From assembly GCA_963735085.1 (NCBI GenBank), contig CAVTJP010000002.1, positions 744,001 to 808,000 on the forward strand: 64,000 nucleotides of DNA, given 5' to 3'. This DNA comes from DATJGR01 sp963735085. Its GTDB lineage: Bacteria; Pseudomonadota; Gammaproteobacteria; Pseudomonadales; Azotimanducaceae. Of the stretch, positions 27,522 through 35,417 are shown piece by piece (positions within the stretch are counted from its first letter, which is position 1; each line of letters begins with the position of its first letter). A program made the translations under genes and the position numbers. Below the pieces are notes generated by a model. It made no database searches and was not told where the DNA came from. It saw only the letters and a list, made by a program, of their open reading frames with translations.

Positions 27522-28990
27522 CGCGGCACGTCGTGGTTGTCGGCGGTGGCAATGCCGCACTGTGCGCCGCGATCAGCGCGGCGCAATCAGGCGCCCGCGT
27601 CACGATGCTGGAACGGGCGCCTTTCGATCTGCGAGGTGGCAACTCACGTTTCACTGCAGGCGCCATGCGCGCGGTCTACGAGGGTGTTGACGATCTCGTG
27701 CGGTTAATGCCGGATCTCACGTCAGTCGAAATCGCCCGTACCGATTTTTCCAGTTATTCCGTCGCCGATTTCTATGACGACATGGCCCGTGTTACGCAAT
27801 ATCGATGCGATGCCGATCTCGTCGAACGCCTCGTCAACGACAGTTTTCCAACATTGTGTTGGATGCAGTCGCATGGCGTTCGGTTTCTGCCGCTGTACGG
27901 CCGACAATCGTTCGAAATTGATGGTCGTGTTCGATTCTGGGGCGGCCTGACGATTGAAACCTGGGGCGGTGGACCGGGACTCGTCGATGCACTGACGCGG
28001 GCTGCGACCCGGTTCGGAGTAACACTGCGTTACGGCGTTCGCGCGACTGCGCTAACGACGCAGTCGGGTCGCGTCACCGGAGTGCAGGCACGCAGTGCAG
28101 GGCGAGAGGAATCAATCGATGCGGATGCGGTGATTCTCGCGTCCGGCGGATTCGAAGCGAACCCGGCATGGCGGGCGCGCTACCTGGGACCCGGTTGGGA
28201 TCTCGCGCGCGTCCGCGGCACCCGATTCAACACCGGCGATGGTATCCGTATGGCGCTCGATGTCGGCGCTGCCGCCCGCGGCCATTGGTCCGGCTGCCAC
28301 GCAGTAGGTTGGGATGCCAATGCGCCGGAATTCGGCGATCTCCATGTCGGCGACGGTTTCCAGAAGCATTCATACCCCTTCGGTATCATGGTCAACTTGG
28401 CCGGCAAGCGCTTCGTTGATGAGGGCGCCGACTTTCGCAACTACACCTACGCTAAATACGGACGCGAGATCCTCGCGCAACCCAATCAGCTTGCCTGGCA
28501 GGTGTACGATGCCAAGGTCAGCCACCTGCTGCGGGACGAATACCGCATACGCCAGGTAACTCGAGTTACGGCTCAAACGATCGCTGAGTTGGCGACCAAG
28601 CTCGATGGCATTGACGTAGCCGAGTTTCGCGCCACCGTCGAAGCGTTCAACGCGGCGGTGGATCGATCGACCCCGTTCGATCCAACCCGCAAGGACGGCC
28701 GCGCCACTCGTGGGCTCGCTCTGCCGAAGTCAAACTGGGCCAACCGTCTGGACACGCCACCCTTCGAGGCATATGGCGTCACCTGCGGTGTTACTTTTAC
28801 GTTCGGCGGGTTGCACATTGACTCACAGGCGCGAGTCATTGGCGAAGACGGCGAACCAATCGCCGGCCTGTTCGGCGCTGGGGAACTGCTGGGCGGGCTG
28901 TTCTATTTCAACTATCCGGGCGGCACCGGACTCATGTCCGGCGCCGTGTTCGGCCGTCGTGCCGGCATCGGTGCGGCCAAAGAAACCTAA
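27518..28990 (+). CDS. FAD-dependent dehydrogenase, TcuA/fumarate reductase flavoprotein-like
   Basis: 490 residues. An N-terminal FAD motif VVVGGGNAALCAAISAAQSG is followed by RGGNSRFTAG, and a second cofactor-binding part near the C-terminus reads GLFGAGELLGGLFYFNYPGGTGL. It resembles FAD-dependent tricarballylate dehydrogenase (TcuA) and other members of the fumarate reductase/succinate dehydrogenase flavoprotein group. No TcuB-type electron-transfer partner is nearby. Translationally coupled to the LLM monooxygenase gene. Substrate unknown; a role in breakdown of an organic acid or sulfonate is inference. Confidence 0.85.
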   Translation: MTRHVVVVGGGNAALCAAISAAQSGARVTMLERAPFDLRGGNSRFTAGAMRAVYEGVDDLVRLMPDLTSVEIARTDFSSYSVADFYDDMARVTQYRCDADLVERLVNDSFPTLCWMQSHGVRFLPLYGRQSFEIDGRVRFWGGLTIETWGGGPGLVDALTRAATRFGVTLRYGVRATALTTQSGRVTGVQARSAGREESIDADAVILASGGFEANPAWRARYLGPGWDLARVRGTRFNTGDGIRMALDVGAAARGHWSGCHAVGWDANAPEFGDLHVGDGFQKHSYPFGIMVNLAGKRFVDEGADFRNYTYAKYGREILAQPNQLAWQVYDAKVSHLLRDEYRIRQVTRVTAQTIAELATKLDGIDVAEFRATVEAFNAAVDRSTPFDPTRKDGRATRGLALPKSNWANRLDTPPFEAYGVTCGVTFTFGGLHIDSQARVIGEDGEPIAGLFGAGELLGGLFYFNYPGGTGLMSGAVFGRRAGIGAAKET

Positions 28991-29045
28991 ACCAACGTAA
29001 TTCGATACGGTCCAATCGATTCGAGGAACCTCTGGATACACACGC

Positions 29046-29558
29046 ATGGAACGTCGCGCGCTCCTGCAAACCTTGGTGGCATTGGTTGCCGTACCAACGC
29101 TGACCAAGCAGCTGCACGCCGCACCTGCACGCGACGCCGATTTCCCGCCACTGAACAAGACCGACGCACAGTGGAAAGCGCTGCTGGAACCTGCGCGTTA
29201 CCGGATCCTGTTCGAGGAGGCCACCGAACGCCCATTCAGCAGTCCACTGGACAGAGAAAAACACGCCGGTACGTTTATCTGTGCCGCGTGTTTTTTGCCG
29301 CTATTCGAAAGCAACCACAAGTTCGACAGTGGGACCGGCTGGCCCAGCTTCACGCAATCCATCGAAGGACACACTGCCACCAAAAGAGACTTCCGACTGG
29401 TGTTGCCACGAACCGAGTACCATTGCGCGCGCTGCTCGGGACACCAGGGCCACATCTTCAACGACGGCCCACCACCGCGCCACGAGCGCTGGTGCAACAA
29501 CGGTCTGGCGCTGCTGTTCGTGCCGAAGGGTGACGCACTGCCGGCACTGCGTGTCTGA
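29046..29558 (+). CDS. msrB: Peptide-methionine (R)-S-oxide reductase MsrB, exported
   Basis: 170 residues that repair methionine R-sulfoxide. An N-terminal segment with RRALLQTLVALVAVP looks like a Tat-type or Sec export signal, pointing to a periplasmic enzyme. Zinc is held by CAAC (about residues 82-85) and CARC (about 129-132). GTGWPSF is present, and the catalytic Cys lies in RWCNNGLALLF (about residues 147-157; the family usually shows RYCxNG). It stands alone between the TcuA-like gene and dusA. Confidence 0.93.
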   Translation: MERRALLQTLVALVAVPTLTKQLHAAPARDADFPPLNKTDAQWKALLEPARYRILFEEATERPFSSPLDREKHAGTFICAACFLPLFESNHKFDSGTGWPSFTQSIEGHTATKRDFRLVLPRTEYHCARCSGHQGHIFNDGPPPRHERWCNNGLALLFVPKGDALPALRV

Positions 29559-29639
29559 TCGCAATGGGTCCCCAAAAGCGGCAGTGCATCACAGGACCGT
29601 GTGTATTCGATATAGTGTGCCGCTTCCGTTTGCAGACCC

Positions 29640-30683
29640 ATGCCGAACGTCGGCGTCAATGCCCGAATGAACCCAACAGCCACGTCGCCATATCGCCTGT
29701 GCGTAGCCCCGATGATGGAATGGACTGACCGGCACTGCCGGCACTTCCACAGGTTGCTGTCGCCGCACGCGCGTCTCTACACGGAGATGATCAGCACCGG
29801 TGCGCTGCTCAACGGGCCACGCGATCGACTGCTCAAATATTCCTCGCTACAGCACCCCGTTGCGCTACAGCTGGGCGGCGCCGATCCACAGGCGTTGGCA
29901 GCGTGCGCGCGTTATGGCGCGGACGTCGGGTTCGACGAGATCAACCTGAACGTGGGCTGCCCGTCGGACCGCGTCCAGCACGCGCGCATAGGTGCCTGTC
30001 TGATGCGCGAACCGCAGCTTGTGGCAGCGTGCGTCACCGCGATCCGCAAGGCGGTTCGCATTCCGGTAACGGTGAAATGCCGCACCGGCGTCGATGAAGC
30101 CGACGACTACGATTTTCTCGCCAAGTTCGTGGGCACCGTTGCGGCCGCCGGATGTGACGTTTTCATTGTGCATGCGCGCAAGGCCATTCTGAGCGGCTTG
30201 AGCCCGGCACAGAACCGCACGATTCCGCCGCTCGACTGGACACGCGTCGACCGGCTCAAGCGTGACTTCCCGCATCTGACGTTCGTCGTCAACGGCGGTC
30301 TCGACGACGTCTCCAACATTCGAACGCGGCTTCGCGGCGTCGACGGCGTGATGCTGGGGCGAATGGCGTACCACAACCCATGGCAACTTGCGGTACTGGA
30401 CCAGGCACTGTTTGGCACGCGGATGCCCGCCAGCCGGCGCGATATCTTGATCCAGTTGCTGCCCTACATCGAGACGGAACTCGCCAACGGCGCGCGCCTG
30501 AACGACATAGCGCGACATCTACATGGGCTGTTCAATGGATGCCCCGGTGCGCGGCGTTTTCGACGTCACTTAGCGGAACGCGCGCCGAAGGCAAACGCAG
30601 GTACAGAAGTATTGCTCGACGCGGCTGAAATGGTGAATGAAATGGTCATCGAGGAGAGGCTTGCGTCATGTTCGAACGCTTGA
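29640..30683 (+). CDS. dusA: tRNA-dihydrouridine(20/20a) synthase DusA
   Basis: 347 residues (339 from an alternative ATG at 29667). A flavin-dependent tRNA-modifying TIM barrel. It has APMMEWTDRHCR near the start, LYTEMISTGALL, LQLGGADP and the catalytic Cys in EINLNVGCPSDRVQ, then HARKAILSGLSPAQNR typical of DusA. It overlaps the TerB gene by 16 bases. Confidence 0.96.
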   Translation: MPNVGVNARMNPTATSPYRLCVAPMMEWTDRHCRHFHRLLSPHARLYTEMISTGALLNGPRDRLLKYSSLQHPVALQLGGADPQALAACARYGADVGFDEINLNVGCPSDRVQHARIGACLMREPQLVAACVTAIRKAVRIPVTVKCRTGVDEADDYDFLAKFVGTVAAAGCDVFIVHARKAILSGLSPAQNRTIPPLDWTRVDRLKRDFPHLTFVVNGGLDDVSNIRTRLRGVDGVMLGRMAYHNPWQLAVLDQALFGTRMPASRRDILIQLLPYIETELANGARLNDIARHLHGLFNGCPGARRFRRHLAERAPKANAGTEVLLDAAEMVNEMVIEERLASCSNA

Positions 30684-31114
30684 AGACCCTGTTGCAGCAG
30701 TACCCGACCGTGGCCGACGACGTTGCCGTGGAACAGGCGGCACCCATGGCTGCCGCGATGTTGCTGTTGGAAGTGGCCTGGGCCGATCAGCACATCACCG
30801 ACGTCGAACTCGAGGCCACGCGCAACGCGATTCAATCGATGTTCCGCTTGACGTCCGATCAGGTTCAATCGCTAGTCGACCGGGCCAAATCGGAGCACGA
30901 CACGGCGATCTCAATGTATCCGTTCACGCGCTCCGTCAATGAGTCGCTGTCGATGGACGACAAGCGCCATCTGATCCTGTTGTTGTGGCGTCTCGCCGGG
31001 ACAGACAGCGCCGTCGATGCGCATGAGGAACAGACCATTCGCCGCATCGCGGACCTACTGTACATCTCTCACGACGATTTCATCGCGGCGAAGATCGAAG
31101 CGCGGCAATCTTGA
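30668..31114 (+). CDS. TerB family protein
   Basis: 148 residues, all alpha-helical, with the TerB/DjlA-type pattern: LLEVAWADQHITDVELEATRNAI, then LILLLWRLAGTDSAVDAHEEQTIRRIADLL, two repeats each with conserved acidic residues that bind metal in TerB. Named for tellurite resistance, but single TerB-domain proteins have no proven role. The start lies inside the end of dusA, so translation is coupled. No other ter genes are visible, so a tellurite function is unlikely. Confidence 0.88.
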   Translation: MFERLKTLLQQYPTVADDVAVEQAAPMAAAMLLLEVAWADQHITDVELEATRNAIQSMFRLTSDQVQSLVDRAKSEHDTAISMYPFTRSVNESLSMDDKRHLILLLWRLAGTDSAVDAHEEQTIRRIADLLYISHDDFIAAKIEARQS

Positions 31115-31142
31115 GGATCAATGATTCGGTGGGCAGCTCACG

Positions 31143-31583
31143 TCAGTTGCGTGCAATGCACGCACCGGTGCCGACGAACGCAGCATCCTCGGCTGCAATG
31201 GACAGAATCATCGTCCCGTAGCGTTGGTTGATCGTCATCGTGTAGCCACCTCCGTCGATCTCATCGTTCAGACCCGAATCGGTGCCTTGCAGCACCAGCT
31301 TGCCATCCACGACTTCGGTGCGGGCAATAGGGCTGGACAGCCCAGTCTGGAGATGCTCGATCGTTATCGTGTGATGGTCGACGTCTATGTTGAGGTGGCG
31401 AATGGGAAACGCCACGTCTTCGGCAACGGTGCGGCACCCCGCGAAGCTATTGCATTCGAACAATTGCTGAATCGTGCAAACAAGACTCTTCTTGCCATCG
31501 AACGGCGTGCCCGGGGCCGCATGAACGAACGACGCGAACATCCAAGCGGCGGTCGATATGAGGACAAACGCGACTGGCTTCAT
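31143..31583 (-). CDS. Hypothetical exported protein
   Basis: 146 residues with a signal peptide (AFVLISTAAWMFASFVHA), followed by a small beta-rich domain with four Cys (VCTIQQLFECNSFAGC and a C-terminal GTGACIARN). Family not recognised. It lies 9 bases downstream of the glycine-zipper gene on the same strand, so it is probably the third gene of a small envelope operon with that and the DUF3313-like gene. Confidence 0.7.
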   Translation of the reverse strand: MKPVAFVLISTAAWMFASFVHAAPGTPFDGKKSLVCTIQQLFECNSFAGCRTVAEDVAFPIRHLNIDVDHHTITIEHLQTGLSSPIARTEVVDGKLVLQGTDSGLNDEIDGGGYTMTINQRYGTMILSIAAEDAAFVGTGACIARN

Positions 31584-31592
31584 GCCTCCCCC

Positions 31593-32096
31593 TTAATCAA
31601 CAGTGTAGCCGCGGCCCTGCAGGCACGCGGAATAGGCGCGATTGTAGTTGCTGCGTTGTGCAGCAAGCTGCGCCGCCTGCTGTTGCTGCTGTTGCTGCAC
31701 CTGACTACGCTGTTGCTGACTGCGCATACCCCCGAACAATCCACCACTGGTAGCACCGATCGCCGCGCCTTCCCCGGCGTTGCCGGCAATCGCGCCGACG
31801 GCCACACCGATGAGCGCACCGGCAAACGCGCCACTCAGGAAACCATGTTTTTTGGGCGCCGCCGGCGCTGGCGGTGGCGCTTGCATCGGATCGAATCCGG
31901 TCTCCTGCTTACCGAATTCGTAGCACTGAAACTGATCTTGCTGCTGCTGTTCAGAGGTCTGACCATGCGCTGGATAGACATACAGCTGATCGTTGTCGGC
32001 CAGCGCCGGAGCGGCAACGCCCAACCAGACCGGCGCGAAGCAGAGCACCCGCCACAGCAATCGAATCATCGAATACCGTGTCGAATCACTGCGCAT
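31593..32096 (-). CDS. Glycine-zipper family envelope protein
   Basis: About 167 residues (158 from a second ATG at 32069). A signal peptide ends near AAPALA. Then comes a Gln-rich stretch, a glycine-zipper hydrophobic segment (GAFAGALIGVAVGAIAGNAGEG and GATSGGLFGG), a Gln-rich coiled segment and a C-terminal YSACLQGRGYTVD. The zipper resembles YMGG/OmpA-associated glycine zippers that insert in membranes. GGAAG stands nine bases before the 32096 ATG. It overlaps the DUF3313 stop by 11 bases. Confidence 0.72.
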   Translation of the reverse strand: MRSDSTRYSMIRLLWRVLCFAPVWLGVAAPALADNDQLYVYPAHGQTSEQQQQDQFQCYEFGKQETGFDPMQAPPPAPAAPKKHGFLSGAFAGALIGVAVGAIAGNAGEGAAIGATSGGLFGGMRSQQQRSQVQQQQQQQAAQLAAQRSNYNRAYSACLQGRGYTVD

Positions 32097-32760
32097 CGTG
32101 CGCAGCTTCCATATAGTGGCGCAGCGTGTCAGACCATTTCGTGATGATCGCGTCTGCAGCCGCCGTTTTGCCCACCCCTGTTTGCCAAGTGAACGCGCCA
32201 TAGTCCTGGGAGCTTTGCGGGTCAACGACACGCGCCAACAACTCGCTGGTCATTGAATCGTACAACTCGAGGAACAATGTCATCTGACCTGCAGAGGTGG
32301 AGAACGTCGTAACCTCGGGATCTTCCATGTTTGACGGCGACGCGACGCTGAGATTGATGACCGCCGGGCGCAATACCAGAACATCCGGCGCAGCGTCATC
32401 GACCAACTGGAATCCGCCCTGTTCGAGTTGCGCGACGAATATCTTCTTGAACTCGGCGGCCAACTCGGTCTCGGTCTGTTTAATCTGATCATCTGAGATT
32501 GGTACGTCGTAGTCCGATTCCATATCTTCGCGCCAGTTGGGTTTGAAGCTGACGTAACACTTGAGAATCGCAAACTTCGTGTACGGCTTGAGGCTCGCAC
32601 CGGGTTTGACATAGACCAGCGCGAATTTGGTGTGCTTGACGAGGTGGAGGCCATTCGGCAAGACGGCTGGCGGATTCGCGCCCATCGCTGCCGAAGCACA
32701 CATGAGACCTGCAGTCGCGATCATCGCGACAATGATCCGCGGCATCGTTCGGATAGCCAT
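32086..32760 (-). CDS. DUF3313-like exported protein
   Basis: 224 residues with a signal peptide (IIVAMIATAGLMCASAAMGA) and a mixed alpha/beta domain. FALVYVKPGASLKPYTKFAI at the start, a DVLVLRPAVINL strand in the middle and a terminal GKTAAADAIITKWSDTLRHYME fit DUF3313, a family of small envelope proteins of unknown function. No lipobox is evident around the single Cys of the signal. The ATG at 32760 has GGGGGAG upstream; the frame runs to 33270 but that part is a shadow of the STAS gene. Confidence 0.65.
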   Translation of the reverse strand: MAIRTMPRIIVAMIATAGLMCASAAMGANPPAVLPNGLHLVKHTKFALVYVKPGASLKPYTKFAILKCYVSFKPNWREDMESDYDVPISDDQIKQTETELAAEFKKIFVAQLEQGGFQLVDDAAPDVLVLRPAVINLSVASPSNMEDPEVTTFSTSAGQMTLFLELYDSMTSELLARVVDPQSSQDYGAFTWQTGVGKTAAADAIITKWSDTLRHYMEAAHDAQ

Positions 32761-32861
32761 TTCATCTCCCCCAAAAATTGATGAATTGTGCGCCGGTGCG
32801 TTAGCGCGGCCGACATACTGGCAAATCCATGCGCGTCTCGCCAGCCTGACAATCGATCGTA

Positions 32862-33362
32862 TCAGCGCGCGGCGGCTTCGAGCGTCTCGACGAGGTCTTG
32901 AAATTTCTCCCGGTTCGATTCGTTCATCGACATCAGGATTCGATGAGCGTCGAGCACCCGCTGGCGCATGTCTTCTTCGCTGCAATCGAGCGGATTCAAT
33001 TCGCCAACCTGTTCGGTGTGCTCCAGCGGTTCTTCGATGATGTGAAATACATCGTCGAAGCCCATCGTCTTGAGCACTCGGGTTATGTCGGCGTTGGTCG
33101 ACACCAACGTCGGCACGAAGCCGAACCGTTCCCGAGCGCGTATCGACAGCTTCGCGAGAATCCCCAGCGAAGTACTGTCGATGCCGCTCGTCCGACTCAG
33201 ATCCACGACCACCGACTGGAAGCGCGCATCGGACAGCATCGTATCGAGGAATGTGTCCACCGCCGCGCATAGCGTCACGCGCACGTCACCGACGAATTTC
33301 ATCAGGTAGACTCCGTCATGGTGCGCAACGAGGATCCGGCCGTTGTGCGCCAACGCGTTCAC
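32862..33362 (-). CDS. STAS-domain anti-sigma factor antagonist-like protein
   Basis: 166 residues from the GTG at 33362, one base after the phosphatase stop. The STAS domain (about residues 10-110) has VVVDLSRTSGIDSTSLGIL, where the Ser/Thr of DSTS is the usual phosphorylation site in SpoIIAA/RsbV-type proteins. An extra C-terminal helical region (about 115-166, EEDMRQRVLDAHRILMSMNESNREKF) is not part of a minimal STAS protein. It would switch partners when dephosphorylated by the adjacent SpoIIE-type phosphatase. Its kinase/anti-sigma partner is not in the window. Confidence 0.88.
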   Translation of the reverse strand: MNALAHNGRILVAHHDGVYLMKFVGDVRVTLCAAVDTFLDTMLSDARFQSVVVDLSRTSGIDSTSLGILAKLSIRARERFGFVPTLVSTNADITRVLKTMGFDDVFHIIEEPLEHTEQVGELNPLDCSEEDMRQRVLDAHRILMSMNESNREKFQDLVETLEAAAR

Positions 33363-33363
33363 C

Positions 33364-34515
33364 TCAGGCTTCTCTGGTGATAACCAGGCACGCGATGTCA
33401 TCCGGCGCGACCTCCCGCTGTTCGAGTTCCAACACCTGCCACAACTCCTTTCCCTGCGAGTGCGTCCGTTGGACTGCTTCCAACAGGCGTCGTTCCTTGT
33501 CGGGGAGCGGCATTGACCCCAGCACCTCCAGAACACCGTCCGATACCACCGCCAGGGTCAGCGGCCCACTCCTCAGCGAATCGCGGCTCGACGTCCATGT
33601 GACCCCCTCGAACAGTCCGACCGGCTTACCCGTCGATTCCAAAAACCGACATCCCGTGTTGTCGCACACGATCGCCGTCGGGAAGTGGCCACCATTGGCA
33701 TATGCAATGGTGTCATCAACCAGATCGACGACACCCAGGAATATTGCCACGTGCTTGTCCAGCTGATTGTCGAGAAGCTCCCGATTCAATGCGACCAGAA
33801 TTTCGCCTGGCGCCTTCAGCATTGAGGGCCGGTATTCGCGGCGCAATCGGCGCGAGAAGTTCTTCAGCAAGACGGTTACGAACGCAGACGACGCGCCGTG
33901 GCCGGAAACGTCCGCCATGTAGAAAGCGAAATGTCGATCAGTAATGCGGAAATAGTCGACAAAGTCACCGCTGAGCATCAGCGAGGGGTACAACTTGTGC
34001 CGCAATCGGTACCGATCGATGGCCATCGGACTTGGCGGCAACATGCCCATCTGAATGTAGCGACCCGCGCGCTGATCGCGCTGGTACTCGCGCAATTGCA
34101 GGCGCGCCTGCGCATTTTCTGTTGCAGTCGGCGCCGCGAGCAACGTCACATGGCCGCCGCGGCCAATTGCCCTGTCGAGTTGCTGTCCCAATCCGGCGTG
34201 CAAATCGTCCGGTTCGACGATTTCGATTACACCCAGTCGCAACGCCTCGATCACCGCGCGTTTGTCGAGTGCAGCGTCAGTAACGACAGCCACGGGCAGC
34301 GTTGGGTCGACACCAAGAATGCTTTCCGCCAGCGCCAGCGCGTGCGCGCGTCCGCTCGGGTACGGGCACAGCACGAGTTCCGGGCGTTCTTGTGCGAGGT
34401 GCTCCGGCAAGTCGGCGACACCCGCAATCTGCGACACGCTGAACCCCAATTTCGAGAGTGAATCTGCGAGGGCTGACGATTTCACGCCATCCGGATCGAC
34501 TACCAAGAGGGTCAT
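33364..34515 (-). CDS. SpoIIE/RsbU-type serine phosphatase with a degenerate receiver domain
   Basis: 383 residues. Residues 1-120 form a CheY-like fold, but the phosphoacceptor position after PELVLC is Pro51, and the usual Lys is replaced (IVEPDD), so classical phosphorylation is unlikely. Residues about 165-383 are a PP2C-like SpoIIE domain: GDFVDYF, MADVSGHGASSA, and a terminal VVSDGVLEV supply the metal-binding acidic residues. The ATG at 34515 has GGGAG upstream. It directly precedes the STAS gene and follows mlaA, an order I recall from pseudomonads. Confidence 0.9.
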   Translation of the reverse strand: MTLLVVDPDGVKSSALADSLSKLGFSVSQIAGVADLPEHLAQERPELVLCPYPSGRAHALALAESILGVDPTLPVAVVTDAALDKRAVIEALRLGVIEIVEPDDLHAGLGQQLDRAIGRGGHVTLLAAPTATENAQARLQLREYQRDQRAGRYIQMGMLPPSPMAIDRYRLRHKLYPSLMLSGDFVDYFRITDRHFAFYMADVSGHGASSAFVTVLLKNFSRRLRREYRPSMLKAPGEILVALNRELLDNQLDKHVAIFLGVVDLVDDTIAYANGGHFPTAIVCDNTGCRFLESTGKPVGLFEGVTWTSSRDSLRSGPLTLAVVSDGVLEVLGSMPLPDKERRLLEAVQRTHSQGKELWQVLELEQREVAPDDIACLVITREA

Positions 34516-34642
34516 GCAACTCCCACCGAGGGCGTATGTACTGCACCATCGAACTGGCGAGCGAATGGCCCTGACATGGGACGCGCACCCTACTCCTTCA
34601 CTACTTCGATCACAAGACTCGTGACGTCCCGAACGTGTTTCG

Positions 34643-35356
34643 CTAGTCGTTCCAATCATCGTCGAGAAAGTCGTCGGTCACCTGACCATCCTTGATCAGA
34701 TATTCGCGCCGTTGCAGGTACGCGTCGCGCATGAATATGTATCGGTCACCACTGATCAGCTGTTCGGCATCGAGCAGATCAGCGCGGCTCTGTACGAAAT
34801 ACAGCACCGTCAATCCCCATGAAACGCGAGAATCGGTGATCAGATACGCAGGTTGGGCAGCGAAATTTCCGATCGATCCGATGCCGTCGCGCACATCCGA
34901 CGGACCCAGGAATGGGAGCACCAGGTACGGGCCCGAATGGATTCCCCAGCGTCCGAACGTCTGACCGAAATCCTCGTCGTGTAACGGCATTCCGGCATCT
35001 GACGCGGGATCGAACAGGCCACCGATGCCGAGCGTCGTATTCATGATGAATCGGCCGGTATCACTGGCGCCTTCCGCAAACTTGCCTTGCAGAAACTGAT
35101 TCACGATGACGACGGGATACCGGATGTTGGAGAAGAAGTTGCCTATGCCGCGGCGTAATAGATTCGGCATGATCCACGCATAGCCCTTGGCTACAGGCTT
35201 GAGTACCCATCGATCCGCAGCGTCGTTGAATGCCTGGGTCTTGCGGTTCAGCCCCTGCCATGGATCCCCCGTGCCGCCACCGGGCGACCGATCGCTCGCT
35301 TGCACGGCGCACGGCAGCAACAGCAACACGCCCGAAAGAAACCAGCGCCCAAACAT
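34643..35356 (-). CDS. mlaA: MlaA (VacJ) family outer-membrane lipid asymmetry protein
   Basis: 237 residues. After a signal peptide (FLSGVLLLLPCAVQA) comes the MlaA core: DPWQGLNRKTQAFNDAADRW, FFSNIRYPVVIVNQFLQGKF, DTGRFIMNTTLGIGGLFDPAS and DFGQTFGRWGIHSGPYLVLPFLGPSDVRD. MlaA sits in the outer membrane and removes misplaced phospholipids, passing them to MlaC. The signal's only Cys follows Pro, so a standard lipobox is doubtful and cleavage after VQA is the alternative. The ATG at 35356 has GAGGTGG upstream. The other mla genes are not in the window. Confidence 0.93.
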   Translation of the reverse strand: MFGRWFLSGVLLLLPCAVQASDRSPGGGTGDPWQGLNRKTQAFNDAADRWVLKPVAKGYAWIMPNLLRRGIGNFFSNIRYPVVIVNQFLQGKFAEGASDTGRFIMNTTLGIGGLFDPASDAGMPLHDEDFGQTFGRWGIHSGPYLVLPFLGPSDVRDGIGSIGNFAAQPAYLITDSRVSWGLTVLYFVQSRADLLDAEQLISGDRYIFMRDAYLQRREYLIKDGQVTDDFLDDDWND

Positions 35357-35417
35357 GTTCCACCTCTGACGTTTTCGTCGACGCGCGATGATATCGCAAG
35401 CGTCCACCAACCCGAAC

